A DNA stretch of 6,801 bases from contig JAHELM010000137.1 of assembly GCA_024644185.1 (NCBI GenBank), positions 1 through 6,801 on the forward strand. Reading direction: 5' to 3'. The notes beneath the pieces are model-generated. The model worked only from the letters and a program-made list of their open reading frames with translations. It was not told the DNA's origin and did no database searches. Shown in pieces: positions 1 through 5,911 of the stretch; position 1 is the first letter of the stretch, and each line of letters opens with the position of its first letter. The DNA is from Rhodospirillales bacterium. Its GTDB lineage: Bacteria > Pseudomonadota > Alphaproteobacteria > UBA8366 > JADFVY01. A program made the position numbers and the translations under genes.

Positions 1-973
1 CCCCTTGGAGGACGCGGAAGACTGGATTCGCCAAAGGTTGCAGCGCCGCCGCAATCCGGCCGAGGATTTCGAATTGCAGCACACCGACGGCCGCTGGCTG
101 CGCGTCAGCGAACGCCGGACCCGGGATGGCGGCTGCGTCAGCATTCATACCGACATCACCCCGCTGAAGCGCCGGCAGGACGATCTGGCCGACCAGCAGC
201 GCCGCGCCGACAGCGCCAACCGGGCGAAGACCGACTTCCTGCTGACCATGAGCCACGAGCTGCGCACGCCGCTCAATGCCATCATGGGGTTCTCTGAGGT
301 CATGAAGCAGGAGATGCGCGGCCCGCTGGGCAACGCCCATTATGTCGACTACGCCAACGACATCTACCAAAGTGCCCGCCACCTGCTTGCGGTCATCAAC
401 AATATCCTGGACATATCGCGCATCGAGGCGGGGCGCCTGGAGCTGGACGAGCAGGCGGTAACCATCGGCGACGAGATCGACCGCGCCCTGCGTTTGCTGG
501 AAGACCAGGCGCGGTCGAGCGGCATCCGGCTGGGGCGCGACATCGCCGACGACCTGCCGCTGTTATTGGGTGACCCGCACAAGATCCAGCAGATCGTCAT
601 CAATCTGGCCGGCAACGCGATCACCTATATGCCGACAGGGACGACGGCAGGCTCGGTGACGGTGCGCGCCTTGCGCGGATCCGATGGCGGCATCGTCCTG
701 TCGGTCGAGGATACCGGCCAGGGAATATCGGCCGAGGATCTGGCGCGGGTGATCTCGCCCTTTGTCAGGCTCAGCAACCCGATGATCCGCCAGAACGACG
801 GCACCGGTCTGGGCCTGCCTCTGGTCAAGGCCCTGGTCGAACTGCATGGCGGACGCTTCGAACTGACCAGTCAGGTCGGAAAGGGGACGACGGCCACGGC
901 CCGGTTCCCCAAGGACCGGGTTCTGGCCGGTGAAAAAATCACACCCGGATCGACGGGCGCCGACGGGACCTAG
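1..973 (+). CDS. Sensor histidine kinase (PAS-HisKA-HATPase_c), C-terminal part
   Basis: This is the C-terminal portion of a two-component sensor kinase. The frame is open to the left edge, so the true start and the N-terminal sensor region are missing; the TTG at base 5 is only the first start-like codon. Counting from it, residues 22-53 look like the end of a PAS/PAC domain (HTDGRWLRV, then SIHTDIT). A short linker helix leads to the HisKA H-box, MSHELRTPLNAI, with the phospho-accepting histidine at residue 84. The ATPase domain follows: N-box around residues 197-205 (INLAGNAIT; Asn200, Asn204), G1 box EDTGQGIS (Asp236), F-box near Phe253, and G2 box GTGLGL (266-271). About 20 tail residues follow. 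The N-box lacks the common Lys-(Phe/Tyr)-(Thr/Ser)-Pro ending (here TYMP, followed by a few extra residues), but the core catalytic residues are present, so it should be active. No transmembrane segment is visible. The response regulator partner is not in the window, and the signal is unknown. Confidence 0.95.
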   Translation, partial: PLEDAEDWIRQRLQRRRNPAEDFELQHTDGRWLRVSERRTRDGGCVSIHTDITPLKRRQDDLADQQRRADSANRAKTDFLLTMSHELRTPLNAIMGFSEVMKQEMRGPLGNAHYVDYANDIYQSARHLLAVINNILDISRIEAGRLELDEQAVTIGDEIDRALRLLEDQARSSGIRLGRDIADDLPLLLGDPHKIQQIVINLAGNAITYMPTGTTAGSVTVRALRGSDGGIVLSVEDTGQGISAEDLARVISPFVRLSNPMIRQNDGTGLGLPLVKALVELHGGRFELTSQVGKGTTATARFPKDRVLAGEKITPGSTGADGT

Positions 974-2109
974 TTCGACCCCCTGGTCATCCTCCGCCGC
1001 GGGGCCAGTGTCCCGGCCGTCAGGCCAAGATCGGCAAGATCCGCTGGAAATGCACCGCCCTCGACCAGCGCGGCGGCAATGCGCCCCATGGCGGGCGCCG
1101 TCTGAATGCCGTATCCGCCCTGCCCCGCCAGCCAGAAGAACCCGTCCGCCGCCGGATCGAAACCGGCGACCAGCGTCTTGTCCGGGGCAAAGGTCCGCAA
1201 GCCGGCCCAGCGACGCGCAATCCGGCGCACCGGCACCGTCGTCGCCGTCTCGAAGCGATCCGCCGCGACGGCGATATCCATCTCGTCCGGCTGCGCGTCG
1301 CAGGGTTCGCTGGGCGTCTCGTCGGCCGGCGATACCATCAGCCTGCCGCCTTCCGGCTTGAAATAGAATTGTTCCGCCGAATCGCAGACCATGGGCCAGC
1401 GCATCGGGTCGATCCCGTCCGGCATGTCCAGCAGAATGGCCGTGCGGCGTTTCGGCGTAAGGCCCACGGGCGCAACCCCGGCCATGCCGGCCAGCCTGTC
1501 GGCCCAGGCCCCGGCGGCGTTGACGACAACCGGCGCGGTAAAGGTACCCGCCGCGGTTTCCACTTCCCAGCCGGCCGCGACCCGGCCCAGGGCCAAGACT
1601 TCGGCGCCGGTGACCAATTGCCCGCCGCGCGCCCGGAATCCGCGCAGGAAACCCTGCAACAGGCCGGCCACGTCCAGGTCCATGGCATCCGGCTCGCTGA
1701 CTGCCGCGACGGCGTAGCCGGGGCGCAGGATCGGACACAGCGCCATGGCCGCATCCACGGACAGGCGGTGCACGTTCGGCGTCAGACCGCGAACCTCTTC
1801 GTAGAGTTTTTCGAGGATATCGCGCTGGTCGGCACGCGCCAGGTACAGGAGGCCGCGCGGGGTCACCAGCGGGTATTCGGCGAAACCCGCCGGCGGGTTC
1901 TCGAAGAACGGCGCCGCGCCCACGGTCAGCGCGCGGATCGCGGGGTTTCCATAGGTCTGCGTATACAAAGCCGCGGACCGGCCGGTCGAGTGATAGGCCG
2001 GCTGGTCCTCGCGCTCAAGAATGACGACGCGACGCGACCTCGACATGAAATAGGCGGCGGACGCCCCGGCCATGCCGCCGCCGACAACGATAACGTCAGC
2101 CCCTTGCAC
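970..2109 (-). CDS. FAD-dependent D-amino-acid dehydrogenase, D-arginine dehydrogenase (DauA)-like
   Basis: This 379-residue flavoprotein belongs to the DAO family, which oxidises amino acids to imino acids and then keto acids. It has an N-terminal Rossmann motif, VVGGGMAGASAA (Gly10, Gly12, Gly15), with Glu32 ending the second strand to bind the FAD ribose. YHSTGRSAA (39-47) and a C-terminal flavin loop, AGQGGYGIQT (328-337), are also present. Compared from memory with P. aeruginosa D-arginine dehydrogenase (about 375 residues), it aligns almost without gaps. It keeps Tyr53, Arg222, Tyr249, Arg305 and Gly332, the substrate-carboxylate and flavin-loop residues. It has Leu in place of His48 and Leu in place of Glu87, so the residue selecting basic D-amino acids is missing and the substrate is probably different or hydrophobic. 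The GTG start is supported by a strong GAGGAGG six bases upstream. It is last in the operon, 33 bases after the cytochrome c gene. A sarcosine or glycine oxidase-type activity is the main alternative. Confidence 0.9.
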   Translation of the reverse strand: MQGADVIVVGGGMAGASAAYFMSRSRRVVILEREDQPAYHSTGRSAALYTQTYGNPAIRALTVGAAPFFENPPAGFAEYPLVTPRGLLYLARADQRDILEKLYEEVRGLTPNVHRLSVDAAMALCPILRPGYAVAAVSEPDAMDLDVAGLLQGFLRGFRARGGQLVTGAEVLALGRVAAGWEVETAAGTFTAPVVVNAAGAWADRLAGMAGVAPVGLTPKRRTAILLDMPDGIDPMRWPMVCDSAEQFYFKPEGGRLMVSPADETPSEPCDAQPDEMDIAVAADRFETATTVPVRRIARRWAGLRTFAPDKTLVAGFDPAADGFFWLAGQGGYGIQTAPAMGRIAAALVEGGAFPADLADLGLTAGTLAPRRRMTRGSN

Positions 2110-2124
2110 CGGTGTCCTCCTCTG

Positions 2125-2139
2125 CCCCGATCACCGGGG
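2125..2139 (-). other. Small intercistronic hairpin between cytochrome c and dehydrogenase genes
   Basis: The arms CCCCG and CGGGG enclose a five-base loop. They lie just after the cytochrome c stop and three bases before the GAGGAGG ribosome binding site of the dehydrogenase. No T-run follows, so it is not a classical terminator. It could affect messenger stability or translation of the downstream gene. Confidence 0.35.
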
Positions 2140-2142
2140 TTT

Positions 2143-2553
2143 CTAGTCGATTCCGTTCGCAACCTGCAATTCGCGCACATAGCGAATGACGGCGGCAACC
2201 TTGTTCGGCGGCACCTGGCGTTGCGCCGGCATGTCGCCGAACGCCCAGTGATGCGCCGGCACACCCCGCGCGATCGCGTTGAAGAACGCGGCATCGTTGT
2301 GATGTCCCGGATTGTAATAGTCGTGCACCAGGGGCGGCCCCTTCTCCGTGCCCCTTGCGTTCAGCCCGTGACAGGCCGCGCAGTTCTCGTTGAACACGAT
2401 ACGTCCCTCCTCGGCCTCCGCCGACAGGGTCGGCACGACGAAGGCAGCAGAGGGAATTCGCGACGTGCCCAGCGCCCGCCACCCGATCAGCCCGAGTCCG
2501 ACGACGACGGCGGCCAGAACCAGGTATTTCGTGAAGTCGCCGCTGTCCTTCAT
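2143..2553 (-). CDS. Membrane-anchored monohaem c-type cytochrome
   Basis: This 136-residue protein is a small electron carrier. Residues 9-25 form one hydrophobic segment, likely an uncleaved signal-anchor, placing the haem domain in the periplasm. Residues about 44-132 are a class I cytochrome c fold. The haem attachment site is CAACH (Cys58, Cys61, His62), preceded by EEGRIVFNEN, typical of this class. Met108 in GDMPA is the probable distal haem ligand, and the final helix AAVIRYVREL is characteristic. His84 and His85 (NPGHH) and His101-His102 are additional unassigned histidines. The gene starts at an ATG with only a weak purine-rich site (GGGGG nine bases upstream), so translation may depend partly on the gene before it. 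It lies 54 bases after the amidohydrolase gene and 33 bases before the flavin dehydrogenase. That position suggests, as an inference, that it accepts electrons from the dehydrogenase and passes them to the respiratory chain. Confidence 0.92.
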   Translation of the reverse strand: MKDSGDFTKYLVLAAVVVGLGLIGWRALGTSRIPSAAFVVPTLSAEAEEGRIVFNENCAACHGLNARGTEKGPPLVHDYYNPGHHNDAAFFNAIARGVPAHHWAFGDMPAQRQVPPNKVAAVIRYVRELQVANGID

Positions 2554-2607
2554 CCGTGCTCGCCCCCGTCGCCAATCGGATACGACCGCGTTCCGGCCGG
2601 ACGCGCG

Positions 2608-3639
2608 TCAGACCGATTCGAATCCGGTCAGCACATTCACCGTATTGACGCCGATCTCGTCGATGGCATAGCCGCCCTCCATGACGAAATGGGTGGGCAG
2701 GCCCAGCCCGGCGATGCGCCGCCCCATCTCGGTATAGTCGGGGGTATCCAGCTTGAAATGGGAAATCGGGTCTTCCTTGAAGGTGTCGACGCCCAGCGAC
2801 ACCAGCACCACTTCCGGCTTGTACTCGGCGATGCGCTTCAGCCCGGTATCGAGGGACCGGGAATACTCGCCCCATGCGGCACCGAAGCGCATCGGCAGAT
2901 TCAGGTTGAAGCCCGCGCCCGCGCCTTCGCCGGTCTCGTCCTCATAGCCCAGGAAATACGGATATTCCTGCGTCGGATGGGCGTGCAGCGAGACGAACAG
3001 GACGTCCGCCCGGTCGTAGAAGATCGCCTGGGTGCCGTTGCCATGGTGATAATCGACATCGAGGATGGCGACCCGCGCCGCGCCCTGATCGCGAAACCAT
3101 TGGGCCGCGATGGCGACATTGTTGAAAAAGCAGTAGCCGCCGAACTGGTCGCGCGTGGCGTGGTGGCCCGGCGGCCGGCACAGCGAAAACACGCCGCGCG
3201 CACCGCTGTCCTTCAGCGCCTTGGCGCCGGTCAGCGCCACATTGGCCGCGGCGGTGATCGCCCGCCAGGTACCGGCGGTGACCGGTGTGCCGGCATCGAG
3301 CGAGTAATAGCCGAGCCGCCCGTTGATCGCCTCGGGAATGCGCTGGCGCAAATTCCGGCAGGGCCAGCCCAGCGGCAGACCATCGCTGTCACCATGATCC
3401 TTTTTCCAGTCGTCATGTGCGATGCGCAGAAAGTCGACATAGTCGTCGGCGTGCACACGGCGCACCGGGTCGAGGCCGAAATCGTCCGGTCCGCGTACCT
3501 CGCCGAGCCCGACCTTGCGTACCCGCGCCAGCACGTTCTCGGCGCGCTGGGGCTTCTCGAAAGGCGGCTTCATCTGCCCGTCGATCAGTTCGAATTTGCC
3601 GTCCTGAAGCTTGTGGTCCGCACTGTATATCGTGAGCAT
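2608..3639 (-). CDS. aphA: Acetylpolyamine amidohydrolase (histone deacetylase family)
   Basis: This 343-residue zinc hydrolase probably removes acetyl groups from acetylated polyamines such as N-acetylputrescine or N-acetylcadaverine. The arginase/deacetylase fold is clear: CRPPGHHA carries the catalytic pair His159-His160, LDVDYHHGNGTQ carries zinc ligands Asp196 and His198, GVDTF gives the third ligand Asp285, and EGGY gives the transition-state Tyr324. These sit one position after their counterparts in the 341-residue Mycoplana ramosa enzyme as I remember it. The insert IPEAINGRLGYYSLDAG (101-117) matches the loop that narrows the channel and drives dimerisation in this subfamily. The two acidic residues of the Mycoplana loop (Glu106, Glu117) are Asn106 and Gly117 here, as I recall also for some Pseudomonas paralogues, so amine length preference may differ. 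The ATG start has GGAGGG five bases upstream. It is second in the operon, 53 bases after the amidase. The symbol follows the Mycoplana gene. Deacetylation of other acyl-amines is possible. Confidence 0.88.
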   Translation of the reverse strand: MLTIYSADHKLQDGKFELIDGQMKPPFEKPQRAENVLARVRKVGLGEVRGPDDFGLDPVRRVHADDYVDFLRIAHDDWKKDHGDSDGLPLGWPCRNLRQRIPEAINGRLGYYSLDAGTPVTAGTWRAITAAANVALTGAKALKDSGARGVFSLCRPPGHHATRDQFGGYCFFNNVAIAAQWFRDQGAARVAILDVDYHHGNGTQAIFYDRADVLFVSLHAHPTQEYPYFLGYEDETGEGAGAGFNLNLPMRFGAAWGEYSRSLDTGLKRIAEYKPEVVLVSLGVDTFKEDPISHFKLDTPDYTEMGRRIAGLGLPTHFVMEGGYAIDEIGVNTVNVLTGFESV

Positions 3640-3692
3640 CGATTCCCTCCGGTGGCGTTCGGGCGCGAGTGTGCTTTAAGTCTCTCGGCCAA

Positions 3693-5117
3693 TCAAGGCC
3701 GTCCCTGAACGGGCGGTCGCTGCGCGGCCCAGGGCCGGACCGCTTCCAGCGTCGCCCCGATGGACAGGACATCGGCATCCTCGAACCGGCGGCCGACGAT
3801 CTGCAATCCGACCGGCAAGCCGGCCGAGGTGAAACCGGCGGGCACCGAGAGGGCCGGGCACTGGCCGGTGTAGTTGAAGGCCGCCGTCATGTCGATGCCA
3901 TGATAGCGCCCCTGATCGTCGTTCCAGTCGTAATCGGAATCGCGGGCATCCACCGGCTGCGGCGGCAAGGCCATGGTCGGGCAGAGCAGCGCATCGTGGG
4001 TCCGGAAGATTTCCGCCAGCTTCAGCCATTGCTGCGTCCGCCCGAATTCCAGGCGCTTGTAGGTCACGGCGTCGATCTTCAGGCCGGCCTCCATCAGGGC
4101 CACGATGCCGGGATCGAGCCGATCGCGATGGGTTGCCAGCGTATGCGCGAAACCGGCGGCCAGCAGCACCTGCCAGGTCTTGTACCAGTCGTCCACGATC
4201 TGGCGCGTCCAGCCGAGGTCCACCTCCTCGACGATGGCGCCGGCATCGGCCAGCGCGGCGGCGGCTTCGCGGACCCGGGCCTCGACCTCGGCGTCGACCG
4301 CGTAAAAGCCCAGATCCAGGCTGAGCGCGAAGCGCCGCCCCTTGACGCCCTTGGGCGGCGGCACGGGAAAATCCATCGCCGGCTTCAACGACATGATGTC
4401 GCGGTCATCCGGCCCGGCCGAGGCCGCCATGAACATCGCCGCATCGGCCACGCTTCGCGCCAGCGGTCCGAAATGCGAGATGTTGTCGAACACGGTGGGC
4501 AGGATATCCATGGGAATGCGACCCAGGCTGGGCTTCATGCCGACGATGCCGCAGAACGAGGCGGGAATTCGCACCGACCCGCCCATATCCGTACCCTCGG
4601 CCAGCGGTACGCAGCCCGACGCCACCGCGGCACCCGATCCGCCGGACGAACCGCCAGGCGTCATCGCCGGGTTCCAGGGATTGCGGGTAATACCCCAGAG
4701 CGGGCTGTGGGTGAAGCCGGAATGGGCGAATTCCGGGGTTGTGGTCTTGCCAACCAGGATCGCGCCGGCCGCCCGCAGTCGCTCGACGATCAGCGCATCG
4801 CGGTCCGGCACGTTGTTTTCGTAAGCGTAGGAGCCGAGCGTCGTCCGCTTGCCCTTGGTCGGGGTGAAATCCTTGATGGCGATCGGGACGCCGTGCAGTG
4901 GCCCAACCGTGTCGCCGCGCCGGATTGCCGCCTCCGCCGCGCGCGCCTGCTGCATCGCCTCCTCCGGATAGACGAAGCAGAAGCAATTCAGCGTGGCATT
5001 GACCGCTTCAATCCGCGCCAGGCAATTGCCGACGACCTCGACCGGCGACACCTTTCCAACGCGCATCATCCGCGCCAATTCGGACGCCGGCGTATAGGAC
5101 AATTCGAGATCGGCCAT
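3693..5117 (-). CDS. Amidase (amidase signature family)
   Basis: This 474-residue cytoplasmic amide hydrolase of the amidase signature family has the complete Ser-cisSer-Lys triad. Lys82 is in HGVPIAIKD, the cis-Ser157 is in TPGGSSGGSGAA, and the nucleophile Ser181 is in EGTDMGGSVRIPA. The C-terminal PALSVPAGFTSAGLPVGLQI (420-439) is the usual closing motif of the fold, and the length is normal for the family. The start at 5117 is chosen over an in-frame ATG at 5168 because AGGAG lies seven bases upstream of it. The longer form would add a basic 17-residue stretch and translate through the candidate promoter and operator. No gatB or gatC is nearby, so a role in tRNA amidation is unlikely. It is the first gene of the four-gene operon. 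The substrate cannot be read from sequence; aliphatic or aryl amides, acyl-amines or amino-acid amides are all possible. Confidence 0.92.
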   Translation of the reverse strand: MADLELSYTPASELARMMRVGKVSPVEVVGNCLARIEAVNATLNCFCFVYPEEAMQQARAAEAAIRRGDTVGPLHGVPIAIKDFTPTKGKRTTLGSYAYENNVPDRDALIVERLRAAGAILVGKTTTPEFAHSGFTHSPLWGITRNPWNPAMTPGGSSGGSGAAVASGCVPLAEGTDMGGSVRIPASFCGIVGMKPSLGRIPMDILPTVFDNISHFGPLARSVADAAMFMAASAGPDDRDIMSLKPAMDFPVPPPKGVKGRRFALSLDLGFYAVDAEVEARVREAAAALADAGAIVEEVDLGWTRQIVDDWYKTWQVLLAAGFAHTLATHRDRLDPGIVALMEAGLKIDAVTYKRLEFGRTQQWLKLAEIFRTHDALLCPTMALPPQPVDARDSDYDWNDDQGRYHGIDMTAAFNYTGQCPALSVPAGFTSAGLPVGLQIVGRRFEDADVLSIGATLEAVRPWAAQRPPVQGRP

Positions 5118-5130
5118 CTTTCCCCTCCTC
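5118..5130 (-). promoter_or_regulatory. Ribosome binding site deciding the amidase start
   Basis: The minus strand reads GAGGAGGGGAAAG directly before the ATG at 5117. AGGAG is spaced seven bases from the start, an excellent Shine-Dalgarno match. No comparable purine run precedes the alternative ATG at 5168, so the shorter 474-residue amidase is preferred. Confidence 0.75.
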
Positions 5131-5145
5131 TTTTTTGGGCCCGCG

Positions 5146-5175
5146 ATAGTGACGACAAATCTCGTCATCAGACAA
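5146..5175 (-). promoter_or_regulatory. Candidate promoter of the amidase operon
   Basis: On the minus strand a TTGTCT hexamer (5175-5170) is followed after 18 bases by CACTAT (5151-5146). These are partial matches to sigma-70-type -35 and -10 elements. A transcript starting about seven bases downstream, near 5139, would have a leader of roughly 22 bases containing the strong ribosome binding site. The placement fits well, but the -10 match is only three of six, so this remains a guess from sequence. Confidence 0.3.
5150..5167. promoter_or_regulatory. Operator-like palindrome TGACGA-N6-TCGTCA
   Basis: This is a perfect six-base inverted repeat with a six-base spacer (TGACGA CAAATC TCGTCA). 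It lies entirely between the candidate -35 and -10 elements of the amidase operon and ends 33 bases before the amidase start. Symmetry, size and position suit the binding site of a dimeric repressor. No regulator gene is in the window to pair with it. The arms are short enough that coincidence is possible. Confidence 0.35.
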
Positions 5176-5257
5176 GCCGTCGCCGCGCGATCCGTAAATC
5201 ATTGCGCCGAACGGCTGTAAAGCGGGTTTAACGGTTCACATGAGAACGGGATCGCTC

Positions 5258-5276
5258 GGGCGGCACGCCGCCGCCC
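5258..5276. other. GC-rich hairpin
   Basis: GGGCGGC (5258-5264) and GCCGCCC (5270-5276) form a seven-base-pair all-GC stem with a five-base loop. No T-run follows on either strand, so it is at best a weak or non-canonical terminator for transcripts coming from the right on the minus strand. Confidence 0.3.
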
Positions 5277-5498
5277 CGGGACTGGTCGAAGGCCCGCTCT
5301 CGGCGCCCGGTTTCCTGCCTGCCCCGGTTACTGAGAATCCGGAATTATTGTTATTTTCCCGTCGTATATGAGAATGTTCCGGAGACCCTCCTGGAGGCGT
5401 CAACCGGCGATCGTTTCGGTTCTCGGGAGATTACGAAACCACCCGACGGTGGCATGGAGATTGCTACCGTCACGATAGCCGAAAAACAATAATATCGG

Positions 5499-5519
5499 GG
5501 ATGGCGATTGTCGCCATCC
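5499..5519. other. Perfect nine-base-pair hairpin, possible minus-strand terminator
   Basis: GGATGGCGA and TCGCCATCC flank a three-base loop, TTG, giving a perfect and stable stem. Read on the minus strand, the stem is followed after about a dozen bases by ATTGTTTTTC, a T-rich stretch. It could weakly terminate transcripts of the small membrane protein gene, although the T-run is further away than in a classical terminator. It lies 22-42 bases before the doubtful plus-strand ORF. Confidence 0.35.
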
Positions 5520-5540
5520 GAAGGGTTCGGGGCTTGAGGC

Positions 5541-5828
5541 ATGGCGGAACGGTATCCGCTGTCCGATTCGGATTTGTCGATCTGCCCCGGCACGGAAGAT
5601 ATGGAGACGCCGAGCATGGGGATCGACCCCAAAATCGCTGTATTTCCGACCCCGGATCGGAACCGGGAAACCGGCGCGACGCAACTGCGGCCGGACGGGC
5701 GCGAGCGCTCCACCGGCAGCGCCACGACTGCCGATGGGCCGGCGGAGATCAGCCTTTGGGACGAGTATAGTGCGCGGGAACACGATATGCCGGCGCGCCG
5801 ACAACGGCACCGCGCCGCCACCACCTGA
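5541..5828 (+). CDS. Doubtful small ORF, hypothetical protein
   Basis: This 95-codon ATG frame would encode a soluble, Asp/Glu/Arg-rich protein beginning MAERYPLSDSDLS, with no signal peptide, membrane segment or recognisable domain. By my count, G/C is about 64%, 59% and 77% at codon positions one, two and three. That gradient leans towards coding but is weak. The ribosome site is poor: GAGG is only one base from the ATG, and GGGG lies about eight bases upstream. An overlapping minus-strand frame shares the same third positions, so the composition does not prove the strand. The last third is rich in Arg and His, as chance frames often are. I do not recognise it, and it may not be a gene. Confidence 0.25.
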   Translation: MAERYPLSDSDLSICPGTEDMETPSMGIDPKIAVFPTPDRNRETGATQLRPDGRERSTGSATTADGPAEISLWDEYSAREHDMPARRQRHRAATT

Positions 5829-5911
5829 AAATCCGGTTACGCTAACGGGGGGCGGACGACGGTTGCAAACGGTGCCGGTCGGACAGTTCCCGGAACATTC
5901 GCGGTTCTCCG

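Larger units (their letters stand above)
5168..5911. other. Region without a confident gene
   Basis: About 740 bases lie between the amidase promoter region and the small membrane protein gene. I see no tRNA, no transposase and no recognisable protein family. It holds a GC-rich hairpin (5258-5276), a run of short AT-rich stretches around 5343-5355 and 5482-5493, a perfect nine-base-pair hairpin (5499-5519), and one doubtful 95-codon plus-strand ORF (5541-5828). The longer minus-strand open frames here give compositions (Ser/Arg- or Gly/Arg-rich) typical of chance frames in GC-rich DNA. Confidence 0.6.

Noticed and set aside
563..1738. Minus-strand open frame of 391 codons
   Set aside because: It overlaps both the kinase end and the dehydrogenase in another frame. 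Its translation is Gly/Arg-rich and without domains.
1369..3708. Plus-strand open frame of 779 codons
   Set aside because: It lies antisense to the dehydrogenase, cytochrome and amidohydrolase genes, which carry clear motifs. Its translation is rich in Arg, Gly and His with no domain, typical of an antisense frame in GC-rich coding DNA.
3693..5117. Amidase as GatA subunit of the tRNA amidotransferase
   Set aside because: The family motifs are shared, but gatB and gatC are absent and the neighbours are catabolic, so a stand-alone amidase is more likely.
5118..5168. Seventeen-residue N-terminal extension of the amidase
   Set aside because: The upstream ATG lacks a ribosome site and the extension would cover the palindrome and candidate promoter. 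The internal ATG has an ideal AGGAG.
3669..5231. Plus-strand open frame of 520 codons
   Set aside because: It is antisense to the amidase, which has a complete catalytic triad and good ribosome site; the frame shows no family motif.
5372..5900. Eleven-base inverted repeat GAATGTTCCGG (5372-5382) and CCGGAACATTC (5890-5900) as ends of a small mobile element
   Set aside because: No target-site duplication or transposase is visible, and a match of this length is not rare enough over this distance to stand alone.
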